Assembly (NCBI RefSeq): GCF_017875395.1
Contig: NZ_JAGGMO010000004.1
Span: 1-42,477, forward strand
DNA from: Methanococcus voltae
GTDB taxonomy: Archaea > AGJL01 > Methanococci > Methanococcales > Methanococcaceae
DNA: 42,477 bases
Direction of reading: 5' to 3'
Shown here: one piece after another, positions 26,429 to 35,150 of the stretch
Layout: every line of letters starts with the position of its first letter
Position numbering within the stretch: position 1 is the first letter of the stretch
The notes under the pieces: generated by a model
Databases searched by the model: none
Seen by the model: the letters and a program-made list of their open reading frames with translations, nothing else
What the model was told of the DNA's origin: nothing
Made by a program: the position numbers and the translations under genes

Positions 26429-27529
26429 TTATCTTATTTCTTTACGAATATGCGCCATATTTTTTATATGTTTATCTTCAACACAAGATTTTGGTTTTAT
26501 ATATTCAACTATATTATTATTTTCATTTAACAACATCTTAACGTTATCAAATTCCTCATTTTGGTCATATATAATCATACCTTTCTTCAAAATATTAATG
26601 TCAGAATCAGAATATTTTGGATATTCCTCTTTAAATCTTTCTTCTGATACTTTATAATACCCATAAGTTTCATTACTAAATAAATCATAAGTTCTATGTT
26701 TTAACGGTTTATTTTTACCATACATCTTATCAAAAGGAGGGCTTCTTAAATGGTACATTCCAATTACATCAAAACCACAAAATGAGGATATAAAATCTTG
26801 TGCTAATTTTGTATCATTGTCTTTAGAATATCTAGATTTGGCAATATTAATACCATAAATCATACAACTTTCAAAGATATCTTCTGTATGTAACTTTTTT
26901 AAAATGTGTTCAATAGAAGCTTTGTTTGTAAGTGTGCCCCTTCCTTCCATGTCTACTACAAATGAGTCTATACCATTTGCTATGTAAAAATCTATTATTT
27001 TATCTAAATAAGCCCTCGGGTAAGAAATTGATAACGAACCAATGATTGGTTTATGATTTCTAATATTAACATAATCAATATATTTAGTGTTAAAATCAAG
27101 GACTCTTTCAATTAAGTTGGCAGAATCTTCAGGGTTTTTATTAGTAACATTTTTTTTAAAATATTTTGACATAGATGGTATTACCATAACATCCGTATAA
27201 GGATAACATAAATCTGCAATTTCGCTTATACAATTTTGATCAGGTTCTAAAATATGATCGTAAGCAGGTATTACAATATTTAAACCATTGTCATTACACC
27301 TACGTCTAATATTACTTTCAAGATTATTTGCAACGTTGAGTTGTTCCCTAGCTTCATTTAATTTTTCGAAAGTAAATTCTTTATATACTTCATTTATTCC
27401 TTCAGGAGGGCCTCTTTTAAAAGTAGCTGTTGAAGGTGTTGTTATTTTTTTAGAGCCTATTTTTATAGCTAATTCTTTTAAAGCTAGCTCATCATCCAAA
27501 TTTTTTAATTTAACTTCTAATTTTCCCAT
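26429..27529 (-). CDS. Unknown 366-residue protein, possibly a TIM barrel
   Basis: AGGGG lies upstream of ATG 27529, and a TTG three codons earlier is possible. Alternating strand-helix units suggest an alpha/beta barrel (GLNIVIPAYDHIL; VMVIPSMSKYFK; KPIIGSLSISYPRAYLDKII; SFVVDMEGRGTLTNKASIEH; FDVIGMYHLRSPPFDKMYG). A barrel related to tRNA-guanine transglycosylases or their DNA-modifying relatives (DpdA) came to mind, but I cannot see its defining residues. The 183-bp upstream spacer carries perfect palindromes, so it is probably separately regulated. Function unknown. Confidence 0.6.
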   Translation of the reverse strand: MGKLEVKLKNLDDELALKELAIKIGSKKITTPSTATFKRGPPEGINEVYKEFTFEKLNEAREQLNVANNLESNIRRRCNDNGLNIVIPAYDHILEPDQNCISEIADLCYPYTDVMVIPSMSKYFKKNVTNKNPEDSANLIERVLDFNTKYIDYVNIRNHKPIIGSLSISYPRAYLDKIIDFYIANGIDSFVVDMEGRGTLTNKASIEHILKKLHTEDIFESCMIYGINIAKSRYSKDNDTKLAQDFISSFCGFDVIGMYHLRSPPFDKMYGKNKPLKHRTYDLFSNETYGYYKVSEERFKEEYPKYSDSDINILKKGMIIYDQNEEFDNVKMLLNENNNIVEYIKPKSCVEDKHIKNMAHIRKEIR

Positions 27530-27626
27530 AATAGCCAACCCCTAATTTATAATATATTCGTAAAAAAATAATCTCGAATTATAATTAGATTATACCTAAT
27601 TGTCCTAATTATATTACTATTATATA

Positions 27627-27652
27627 ACAATATATTGTAATAGATATATATC
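27627..27652. promoter_or_regulatory. Two short palindromes upstream of the 366-residue gene
   Basis: ACAATATATTGT (27627-27638) and GATATATATC (27643-27652) are perfect palindromes about 100 bp before the ATG. They may be operators or simply AT-rich promoter DNA. Confidence 0.3.
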
Positions 27653-27721
27653 GTTTTCTTTTATACATCTAAGACTTAGATTTGATAACGTATTATATAA
27701 ATGAAATATTGAAAAATATAA

Positions 27722-28336
27722 TTATTTTGTTTTTATCTTTTTTTCATTCAGTAAGATTGTAAACTCCTCATTTTCTATATTGGCTATACTTAAAGCTGTT
27801 TCAAAATTTATTTTCTCTTTTTTTAATAATTTAATTGCATAATTTATTCTTTTGTTATATAATTCGTTATAATTTATTGATTTTTCAGCATACTCGGGAT
27901 ATTTATTATATACATATACCATTATTTCATTATCGGACAAGTCATTTAAAAACTCTTTTAAGCTATTTATATTACTAATTAAATTATCTTCAAGAGTTTC
28001 TTTTGATGATAATATATTGTAAATACAGTGTCCTTTTTTAGATAACTTGTAAGACAATAATTCATTTTTTTTATTTAAATTGGTCATATCTATTAAGTTA
28101 AGAGATATGAGGTTATCTATTATCTCAGGCAATACGCAACTAAATGGTCCATAATTATAAGGAATAATATCAAAAAGTTCAATCATTCTGTCTCCAACAA
28201 CTTTTGAAGTTAAAAAAAGTAACTTTTGAAGTTTTAACCTGCTTTTTATTTTTTGATTGTTTAAGGTGCCTAATATATATAATACAATTTGTTCCTCTTC
28301 GACTAAACTATCTGCAATTTTAACATAATCTTCCAT
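27722..28336 (-). CDS. Panacea-like or winged-helix regulator
   Basis: 204 residues from ATG 28336, preceded by GGTGTGAT; the ATG 13 codons earlier lacks a site. IKSRLKLQKLLFLTSKVVGD and FDIIPYNYGPFSCVLPEIID form the same K-L-Q-K-L ... Y-G-P-F pattern seen in Panacea and in archaeal relatives annotated as regulators. The second half is helical. It has no tightly linked toxin candidate, although the 366-residue gene is next downstream across a 192-bp gap. Confidence 0.55.
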   Translation of the reverse strand: MEDYVKIADSLVEEEQIVLYILGTLNNQKIKSRLKLQKLLFLTSKVVGDRMIELFDIIPYNYGPFSCVLPEIIDNLISLNLIDMTNLNKKNELLSYKLSKKGHCIYNILSSKETLEDNLISNINSLKEFLNDLSDNEIMVYVYNKYPEYAEKSINYNELYNKRINYAIKLLKKEKINFETALSIANIENEEFTILLNEKKIKTK

Positions 28337-28407
28337 AATATCACACCAATAGTATACCACAATTGTATATATCATTATTGAAACCAGTTAACCTAAGGTA
28401 AAAAAAT

Positions 28408-28695
28408 CTAAATTATAGGGTAAAGTTCCCAAATCTCTCTTAAGTCATCCATCTCTAAAAGTTCTTTTTTATTATCTACTTCGTATTTTCCAGTTTCTTT
28501 ATTGTAACTTAGAATTCCCATAAGCATCTCTAAATTAAAGCCTTTTTTAAGTACTCTATCGATTTTATAAACTTTTTTATAAACTAAATATTTTTTACCA
28601 TCTTTAAATTCAACCCCATCTTCTTTTACACCAGTTTTAAAACTTGAATCGATAAAAAACTTATGTTCATAACTCGGTTCTGTAATTAATTCCAT
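28408..28695 (-). CDS. Unknown 95-residue protein coupled to the zinc protease
   Basis: ATG 28695 overlaps the protease stop (TAATG), and AGGGTGG lies 5 bases before it. The protein is charged and beta-rich (SYEHKFFIDSSFKTGVKEDG), with an acidic helical end. It may be a partner or substrate of the protease. No family recognised. Confidence 0.6.
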   Translation of the reverse strand: MELITEPSYEHKFFIDSSFKTGVKEDGVEFKDGKKYLVYKKVYKIDRVLKKGFNLEMLMGILSYNKETGKYEVDNKKELLEMDDLREIWELYPII

Positions 28696-29789
28696 TAAAA
28701 CCACCCTAGTAAATCGTTACTTTTTTTCTTTTTATTAGTATTTTTATTAGCATTTTTAGATTTATTTTTTGTAGTTTTTAATTTTTTCTTTTTCTTTTTA
28801 GGAGCTTTAACATATTTACTCGTTACTTCTTTATCAATATCCTTTAAACCTTTAACATATTCTTTTTCTTGGTTTTTAAAGATATTATAGAATGATTTAC
28901 CTTTTTTAACAATATTCTTATCCATTATAAAAGCACTATGCCAATCTGCAAACATTTCTTTATTAGATTTTCGATATCTAATATGTTCTTCTCCGTCACG
29001 ATATAAAAGTGGATTTAATAACTGTTCTTCATCGTAAGGGTTTATTTTCTTAGTTATTTTAATTACTTCATTTCTTAGTTTTTTAGAATTGCGACCTAAT
29101 GTATGAAAATCATAAAATCCTGAACGGTCCTTTTTATTTTTAATATTTCTATCGTATGCGTGTCCCAATTCATGAGCATAGATTCTATCAATATCATTTT
29201 TATCTTGATACGAGGTATCTACCCTAATCCTACCCTGTGAAGGTATTTTAGATGTTCCCAATCCATTATAATGATATTCAAATACTCCATCTTTTCTTTT
29301 CCATCTAAATTTCCTTTTTTGAACTTTTGGAGCTCCAACATGTTTATGAACAAATTCTAATCTTCTATCAATAAGTTCTTTTGGTTGTGTATCAATTCCC
29401 CTAATATCATAGGCTTTTGGATTCTTTTTCCACTCTTCAATCTGTTTTTTCTGTTTTTTACCTTGCTTAATAACTCTTTTTGATTTTAATAGGTCTTTAT
29501 GCTGTGCATCCACAGGCATCTTATGAAAATGTTTTCTTAACTTTTTCATCTCTTTTTCATTTGGAACATAGTCTTTACTTTTGGATTTTTTCTTAGGTTT
29601 TTCTACTTTCTTACCTTTCTTACCCTTTTTAGGTTTTGGAAGTCTACACGGCGTATCGTATCCTTCTAAATCTCCTTTATTTGGTGCACTCGTATAACTA
29701 TCTACTGCTTCTTTATATACAGTTTGTGCTCTCTTAGCTCTATCTATTGCAATAGCTCTTTTAGACCTCGTATCTACAAATTTAGCTAT
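28695..29789 (-). CDS. HELGH zinc metalloprotease, probable ATA start
   Basis: Counting from 29789 gives 364 residues. The active site is H206-E-L-G-H210, with a downstream E278 in NKEMFADWHSAFI as probable third ligand, a gluzincin-like layout. Both ends are extremely Lys-rich. The frame is open for 80 codons before the first ATG (29549), with no GTG or TTG. The sequence before ATA at 29789 is GGTGAAACC, matching GGTGAAATC before the ATG of the neighbouring 1145-residue gene. Translation from ATA is therefore likely. It follows that large gene by 54 bp, so it probably processes or accompanies structural proteins. Confidence 0.7.
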   Translation of the reverse strand: MAKFVDTRSKRAIAIDRAKRAQTVYKEAVDSYTSAPNKGDLEGYDTPCRLPKPKKGKKGKKVEKPKKKSKSKDYVPNEKEMKKLRKHFHKMPVDAQHKDLLKSKRVIKQGKKQKKQIEEWKKNPKAYDIRGIDTQPKELIDRRLEFVHKHVGAPKVQKRKFRWKRKDGVFEYHYNGLGTSKIPSQGRIRVDTSYQDKNDIDRIYAHELGHAYDRNIKNKKDRSGFYDFHTLGRNSKKLRNEVIKITKKINPYDEEQLLNPLLYRDGEEHIRYRKSNKEMFADWHSAFIMDKNIVKKGKSFYNIFKNQEKEYVKGLKDIDKEVTSKYVKAPKKKKKKLKTTKNKSKNANKNTNKKKKSNDLLGWF

Positions 29790-29843
29790 GGTTTCACCTC
29801 TTAAATACTAAATAACAATAAAAATAAATGAAAAAAATTAGTA

Positions 29844-32800
29844 TTAAAGTTCAAAAATAGATTTTATATTGTAATGACCAGATTTCTTATATTTTTTCGA
29901 TTTAGCTTTCTTCTTTTTATTATCTTTCTTATCAAATTCTGGACGAATTCTCGGTTTAGGAAGTTCAATAATTTCTTCAACAATTATTTCTTTTTTACGA
30001 ATGATACTATCAATTGGTTTTGATATCGTATTTTTCGTCTTTTTAGATTTTGGATTATATTTGTTATTTTTAAACTTAGATTTTTTAGAAACTTCCTTTT
30101 CTAATACACGTTTTTGTTTTGAAATCGTAGAAGTTAGCTGTTTTTCCAAGTTTACAGTTTTAGTTTTAGATTCTGTTAATGTTAGATTTGCCATTAAATT
30201 ACTTGTTTTTTCACCAGTTCCAGTTAATTCCTTTGATATATTGCCTGATACTACACCAATACCCAATAAATTATTAGTTTTTAACCCAGTATTTGTTTTA
30301 GAGTGACTTTTAAGTTCTTTTTCTAACAAATTATTTGTTTTAGATTGATATTTTGTCCTTGCATCTTCCAAAGCTTTTGTATTTCTGTTAGTTTTACCAT
30401 TAGTCCTTTGATTATAGTTATTTTGTATATCCTGTTTTTTACTTCCATTATTATTGCTTTTATTTTGAGTATATGAAGTTCTATTTTTTTGAACTTGATT
30501 AGTATTTCTATAATTTTTGCTGTGATTATTTCTGTTTGTGGTTACATTTCTCCTTCTTCCACCATATCCCCATTTTCCTGAAGATTGCTTTTTTAATAAC
30601 CCTTGAATTCCAGTCCCTAATATTATATCTGCATTTGCTAACTGTGCATTTTGGAATTCTGCCACTATTTCTAGATTTTTTACTTCATTTGCTTTTACTT
30701 CATCCAATAATTTAGAATATTCGACAGGATTATTATGCTTATTTATTATATCATTTGCATATTTATAGGTAGAAAGCTCTTTTACTTGTGCTTTACTTAA
30801 TTTTAATTCTTTTATTTTTGATTTAGCTATTTTTTTAGGTTTTCCAGAATTATCATTTAATTTTAATTGCTGTCGCTTTGGATTTTTAAATTCCTTTAAA
30901 TATTTTTTATTCTGTTTATAAAATTCAATTTCAGGGTCTTTTATTAAATTATCATTACCTTTCTTTTTAATTTTTTTAGAGTGACTTTTAAGTTCTTCTT
31001 CAAATCTTATAAATTCTCTGTCTTTATTTTTTATCTTTTTTTCAGTAAGTTTTATTTTTTTAGGGTTTTTAACATTTATCTCTTCAATTGATATGTCAAA
31101 ACCATCTATAAGTTTATTTTCTGCTCTGTTTCTTAATTTTATCAATTCTTTTCGATTAATAGATTTGATATCGGACTCCAATAAATTATTTATTTCTTTA
31201 AGTGCATAATTATACTCTTTATTTTTCATATAAGCTTTAATATTATTCATTTTACTTTTTACATTTATCTCAGAGCTTGAAAGCTCTTTAAGCTTAGAAT
31301 CTGTTTTTAAATTATTTTTAAATTCTTTATTGTATTTCTTGTTAACTTTTTTATTAAGCTCTTTTTCCAAATTTATTTTAGGTTTAGAGTCCTCCAAAAT
31401 AATGTTTTTATTTTTATTGACGTTTTTAAGCTCCCTTTCTAACATACTATTTTTCTTAGGTTTTTCCAATAGTGAAACGCCCTTGGGAGTTTGTTTTAAA
31501 TTTTTTGCATAATTAGCTATACCTTTATCCAATACTATTTTTTCAGTTTTGAATAAACTTTTATAACCTGATTTTGCAACACTTCTTGCACCTAATACCA
31601 TTAAAGGTAAATTTACCATACCTGCCACGTTTTCCGCTGAAAAGTCTCCCTTAAGTGCTTTTCCATAAGGTGTTACAGTTCCGTGATACGTGCCTTTTAC
31701 AGTTGTATCCACAAATTCATTAGACAATCTACCAAACGTTTTATCATTGGATATTAATTTAGCAGAGTCCACACCTATTGCCGTTCCAGCACCACCTATA
31801 AAGTCAACCGTACCGCCTGCTACATTACCCCCTATTTTCCTACCTACTACTACAGGGTATGAATAATATCCATCATTTTTATCAATTTCCAAAGGATTAT
31901 GGATATTAATTGATTTACCATCTTTTAATCTTTTTAAATCTTCAACATCCTGATAACCTTGTAACATGAAGTTTGCAACCCCCTTTTCAGCACCTTTTGA
32001 AATAGTGTCAACCCACCAATTAACACCGATTTGCTCTTTATACCAGTCTAAATTCTTTTCATCTTCTATTTTCTCTTCTTTCCAGTATTTAGGTTTAGTT
32101 TCTTCAATTGTAAGTTTATTTCTTTCCCAATCGTAATTTAATTTTTTATCGTTAGCTAATGTCATTGAATCAAGATATTGACTATCGATAGGTGTAGAAT
32201 TACCTGAAAAAGTATTCTTTTTAGGTTTTACACTATTAAACAACCCTTTTGTAGAATTATATTTCTTCCCCCATTCTTGTCTTTCTAATTCTGATTTTGA
32301 AGTAGTTTTTATATTTGTATTGTGTCTAATTGGAGTATTATTTTTATTATAATTCCCAGATGCACTATTTCTCCAATTTGAAGATTCTTCTTTTTTTGCA
32401 TAGATATTATATCCTAAATCTTCGTTATTTTCCCATCTTTTTTTATCATTAAACGATTTAAAAGACCTATCCGCTTCTTCTTGTTTAATTGTTTTTTTAT
32501 TTCCTTTATTCGTTATAAATTCATAATCAAAACTTTCAGAATATCGTTCTGAATCATCTATGATTATTCTTCTTTTACCCCCTCCTGACGTATAATATTG
32601 AATTGAACCTTTATTAAAAACACCTATTACTTCATTAGTTTTTTTATCGTAAACGACTGTAAAATCTTTGTTTTTTTCATGTAGAACCACTTTTGAAGCA
32701 TCGTAAGTATTTCTATAGGGTTTTATCTTATTTTTAGTATTTTTAGAGCTATCTTTGTAATATCTTGACGTTACATAAGCTTCATTTTTCCAACCAGTTC

Positions 32801-33281
32801 CTGAGTTTGGAGCTTGGCGAGGGTCATAGTCTAAACCCTTGTTAGTGAAATATTTTTTTCTATCTTCAAAATTCTTAAAGTGTAAATCATTTCGTTTAGT
32901 TTGTTGTGTTTGAGCTTCTTCCTGGTTATTTTGAATATTAACTTTATTTTTATTGTTGTTATTGTTTAAATTAGATTTTTTATTATTTGCAGAATTTGGC
33001 ACATTATGATATCTATTTCCCGAAGAATCCCCTTCTTTTTTAAATCCGTCTTTTGTTTTTTGATAAGCGTTTCCTTTATCATCATAATGAGTTTCACCAC
33101 TTCTTATTGCACTTGAAGAATTCGATTTATTACTATTTTTTGAACTTGAACTTTTTTTACTGCTTCCGCCACTTGATTTACCACCGCTAGAAGACGAAGA
33201 ACTATTTTTAGAACCGCCTGAACTTATCTTACTATTCGTAGATTTTGAACCTTTTGAATCAGAATAAGGAAAGCTTCCCAT
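29844..33281 (-). CDS. 1145-residue low-complexity structural-type protein
   Basis: GGTGAAATC precedes the ATG. The first 80 residues are almost pure Ser/Gly/Lys/Asn. Residues about 80-330 are Asn/Tyr/Lys-rich. A glycine-rich, mildly hydrophobic region lies at 470-570 (GRKIGGNVAGGTVDFIGGAG). A long helical Lys/Glu part then contains recurring LE(K/R)EL units, including ELKSHSK twice. The matching 23-base DNA segment (TTTAGAGTGACTTTTAAGTTCTT, in two parts at about 30298 and 30977) is an exact repeat. No family recognised. Size, position and low complexity suggest a virion internal, tape-measure-like or fibre protein. Confidence 0.65.
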   Translation of the reverse strand: MGSFPYSDSKGSKSTNSKISSGGSKNSSSSSSGGKSSGGSSKKSSSSKNSNKSNSSSAIRSGETHYDDKGNAYQKTKDGFKKEGDSSGNRYHNVPNSANNKKSNLNNNNNKNKVNIQNNQEEAQTQQTKRNDLHFKNFEDRKKYFTNKGLDYDPRQAPNSGTGWKNEAYVTSRYYKDSSKNTKNKIKPYRNTYDASKVVLHEKNKDFTVVYDKKTNEVIGVFNKGSIQYYTSGGGKRRIIIDDSERYSESFDYEFITNKGNKKTIKQEEADRSFKSFNDKKRWENNEDLGYNIYAKKEESSNWRNSASGNYNKNNTPIRHNTNIKTTSKSELERQEWGKKYNSTKGLFNSVKPKKNTFSGNSTPIDSQYLDSMTLANDKKLNYDWERNKLTIEETKPKYWKEEKIEDEKNLDWYKEQIGVNWWVDTISKGAEKGVANFMLQGYQDVEDLKRLKDGKSINIHNPLEIDKNDGYYSYPVVVGRKIGGNVAGGTVDFIGGAGTAIGVDSAKLISNDKTFGRLSNEFVDTTVKGTYHGTVTPYGKALKGDFSAENVAGMVNLPLMVLGARSVAKSGYKSLFKTEKIVLDKGIANYAKNLKQTPKGVSLLEKPKKNSMLERELKNVNKNKNIILEDSKPKINLEKELNKKVNKKYNKEFKNNLKTDSKLKELSSSEINVKSKMNNIKAYMKNKEYNYALKEINNLLESDIKSINRKELIKLRNRAENKLIDGFDISIEEINVKNPKKIKLTEKKIKNKDREFIRFEEELKSHSKKIKKKGNDNLIKDPEIEFYKQNKKYLKEFKNPKRQQLKLNDNSGKPKKIAKSKIKELKLSKAQVKELSTYKYANDIINKHNNPVEYSKLLDEVKANEVKNLEIVAEFQNAQLANADIILGTGIQGLLKKQSSGKWGYGGRRRNVTTNRNNHSKNYRNTNQVQKNRTSYTQNKSNNNGSKKQDIQNNYNQRTNGKTNRNTKALEDARTKYQSKTNNLLEKELKSHSKTNTGLKTNNLLGIGVVSGNISKELTGTGEKTSNLMANLTLTESKTKTVNLEKQLTSTISKQKRVLEKEVSKKSKFKNNKYNPKSKKTKNTISKPIDSIIRKKEIIVEEIIELPKPRIRPEFDKKDNKKKKAKSKKYKKSGHYNIKSIFEL

Positions 33282-33289
33282 GATTTCAC

Positions 33290-33826
33290 CTAGTTATCCT
33301 TTTTTAATGAATTCACATGTTCATACAATACTTCTGTTTTATACCAGTTTAATTGCTTGTTAAATAAGCATATAACACCATAAGCTACAAGGAATAAGTA
33401 AATTATATTTACTTTCCAATCTAATGATAATTTATCAAGGGCTAAAAATGAACCATATTCCAAAGATATGCGAATACCAAATAAAATTAATCCACCCACT
33501 ATCGCCCATAAATTTCCTTTTCCTAAAGAATAGATTAATAAACAGATTCTAAATTTACTATCAAATTTAATCAATGACATAGGGTATTTCTTACTTTTAT
33601 GAACTATTAAACTCCAAGGTATTACTAAAATAGCAATTACCATCCCAAAAATAAGTAATACAGTATCTCCAAGTGTAGACATAGTAGGGATATGTAATAA
33701 TCCAAAATACCACGGATAAATAGATGCTATGAGGAAAGCTAACGATCCTAAATCACTTATCCAATCTATTTTTTTACGATTTTCTAAAAATTCAATCGTT
33801 TCTTTGTTATTAGTTAATACTGCCAT
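33290..33826 (-). CDS. Four-helix membrane protein, unknown
   Basis: 178 residues from ATG 33826; its GGGTGA site contains the stop codon of the prepilin peptidase gene. The ATG four codons earlier would cover that site. Helices include LGSLAFLIASIYPWYFGLL, VLLIFGMVIAILVIPWSLIV and IIYLFLVAYGVICLF. Coupling to the peptidase suggests joint action in coat-protein maturation or membrane remodelling. No family recognised. Confidence 0.7.
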   Translation of the reverse strand: MAVLTNNKETIEFLENRKKIDWISDLGSLAFLIASIYPWYFGLLHIPTMSTLGDTVLLIFGMVIAILVIPWSLIVHKSKKYPMSLIKFDSKFRICLLIYSLGKGNLWAIVGGLILFGIRISLEYGSFLALDKLSLDWKVNIIYLFLVAYGVICLFNKQLNWYKTEVLYEHVNSLKKDN

Positions 33827-33830
33827 GATT

Positions 33831-34217
33831 TCACCCAATCGAATTAATTCTTAAAATAATTAAAAATATCAAATATCCAATTGTTATAAATGGAACAAAA
33901 GGAATATCTTTTTGTTTTTTGAAATAAACATAAAATAAGCTAAGATAATTAGAAATTCCTAAAATTATAATAAAACCCCAAATCCCTGAAATCGGAATTA
34001 AGGAAATAAAAATTAAAATGTCACCAAAACCTAATTTAGTGAATCTACTAAATAAAACAAGCAATATAATCGAAAATAGCATTTCAATTGTATTAAAAAC
34101 TAATAAGTAGCTATTTGCAATTAAAAAAATAATAGGTATTAAATTAATTACTTTTCTATCTGCAATATCTGTTAATGATAATAATACCAAATAAAAACAA
34201 TTAATCAAAAATATCAT
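33831..34217 (-). CDS. Minimal prepilin peptidase (A24 aspartic protease)
   Basis: Only 128 residues, about half the size of EppA or FlaK. Both catalytic aspartates are present: Asp17 in SLTDIADRKVIN (pattern D-x6-(I/P)-N) and Asp66 in the G63-F-G-D66 motif. P-F-V-P-F at 106-110 matches the last conserved block of the family. Four to five membrane helices fill the rest. Such enzymes cut class III signal peptides of pilins and archaellins at the cytoplasmic face. Inside a provirus, the substrate is probably an element protein; the best candidate is the 104-residue coat-like protein (SKG-ELAIS). The start has only a weak site. Confidence 0.8.
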   Translation of the reverse strand: MIFLINCFYLVLLSLTDIADRKVINLIPIIFLIANSYLLVFNTIEMLFSIILLVLFSRFTKLGFGDILIFISLIPISGIWGFIIILGISNYLSLFYVYFKKQKDIPFVPFITIGYLIFLIILRINSIG

Positions 34218-34221
34218 AGTA

Positions 34222-34497
34222 TTACTCTTTATATTTTCTATAGCCCCATCTAAGAACTATTATTATAATATATAGCACAAAAAAATCCATAAAAAGACTT
34301 AATAAAGATTCTAATCCTTTGAAATATTCCATCGCAGAAAAAATACTCCTTATATAAATAGAAAAAGAAAAAACTATTAAAGCCATTGTAATAACTATTC
34401 TTCGCATTTCTTCTTGTATAGTATCTAATATATCCAACATTTTCACTTCTTTTAGTTGATTAATAAATTCACTTCTTTTAATTTTCGATTTCATCAT
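34222..34497 (-). CDS. Two-helix membrane protein
   Basis: 91 residues; AGAGGT precedes ATG 34497, inside the end of the upstream gene (20-base overlap). An internal ATG at 34440 with GAAGTGA is a second possible start. A charged N-terminus precedes two membrane helices (IVITMALIVFSFSIYI; LFMDFFVLYIIIIVLRW). Part of the compact virion-type operon. Confidence 0.65.
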   Translation of the reverse strand: MMKSKIKRSEFINQLKEVKMLDILDTIQEEMRRIVITMALIVFSFSIYIRSIFSAMEYFKGLESLLSLFMDFFVLYIIIIVLRWGYRKYKE

Positions 34498-34660
34498 AAT
34501 CTACCTCTGTATCGTATGATTCATTATTTAATATTAAAAAATAAAATAAAACGCCAATTACCCCAATTTGTGCAATTTGAAAAATAGCGATATTTTGAAA
34601 AGTAAAAATAATTATAAAAAGAAAAGCAAGAATACCAATTAATTTATATTCTTTTTTCAT
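34478..34660 (-). CDS. Small membrane protein
   Basis: 60 residues from ATG 34660, preceded by AGGTGAT. One or two helices (IGILAFLFIIIFTFQNIA; IGVIGVLFYFLIL) with an acidic C-terminus (DTEVDYDEIEN). Function unknown. Confidence 0.65.
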   Translation of the reverse strand: MKKEYKLIGILAFLFIIIFTFQNIAIFQIAQIGVIGVLFYFLILNNESYDTEVDYDEIEN

Positions 34661-34668
34661 ATTATCAC

Positions 34669-34869
34669 CTAAATACATATTGAATTATATATTGATTCAG
34701 AAATTTCAGAATAATTTTCTACATTATGAATTGGATATTCATTTGAATCATGCGATTTGTTAGTAATATATAATCTAAAATCTCCTGTATTCAATATAGT
34801 CATTTTATAATGAATATCTGAATTAATTCCTTTTTTCAAAATAAAATTAGACTCAAAAATAGGATTCAC
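34669..34869 (-). CDS. Small soluble protein, unknown
   Basis: 66 residues from GTG 34869, which follows AGGTGAT by 3 bases; that site lies near the end of the upstream gene. Beta-rich (DIHYKMTILNTGDFRLYITN), no membrane helix, unlike its neighbours. Function unknown. Confidence 0.6.
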   Translation of the reverse strand: MNPIFESNFILKKGINSDIHYKMTILNTGDFRLYITNKSHDSNEYPIHNVENYSEISESIYNSICI

Positions 34870-34877
34870 TATATCAC

Positions 34878-35141
34878 CTAAAAAAATATTTTTACAATCT
34901 TTCCAAATACCCAAACTACTGGAACTCCAATAAGAACTCCAAGAATTAAAGTAACCATACTTTTTAGATTAGTTAATATTTGAAAAAGTACTGGATGACC
35001 AATAGTAGCAGATTCCGCTACTGGATAGAGTGCCCCTACAATTATTGACAACAAATAGCAAAATGCTATCGTTGAAATGACTCCTATTCCTATTGACATA
35101 ATCCAACCATTGGAACTTTTACGTTTTTCTTCTTTATACAT
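34878..35141 (-). CDS. Two-helix coat-like membrane protein
   Basis: 87 residues; AAGGTGG precedes the ATG. A polar, basic N-terminus, helix 1 (IGIGVISTIAFCYLLSIIVG), the loop ALYPVAESATIGHP, and helix 2 (MVTLILGVLIGVPVVWVFG). The loop start A-L-Y-P-(I/V)-A is shared with the 90-residue protein at 38628-38900. Small two-helix proteins of this kind form the shells of spindle-shaped archaeal viruses. Confidence 0.65.
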   Translation of the reverse strand: MYKEEKRKSSNGWIMSIGIGVISTIAFCYLLSIIVGALYPVAESATIGHPVLFQILTNLKSMVTLILGVLIGVPVVWVFGKIVKIFF

Positions 35142-35150
35142 AATTCCACC

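Noticed and set aside
26429-27529. Firm assignment as a DpdA/tRNA-guanine transglycosylase homologue
   Set aside because: The barrel-like pattern is suggestive, but none of the family's catalytic or zinc-binding residues can be recognised.
29090-29170. Second hix-like site (ACGGTC followed by a T-run near 29125)
   Set aside because: Only the centre and the T-run agree, the arms are not inverted repeats, and it lies in the protease coding sequence.
22980-32560. Shared stretch AAAACTTTCAGAATATCGTT in the 594-residue gene and the 1145-residue gene
   Set aside because: Both encode R-Y-S-E-S-F in unrelated proteins; the match is short and probably chance.
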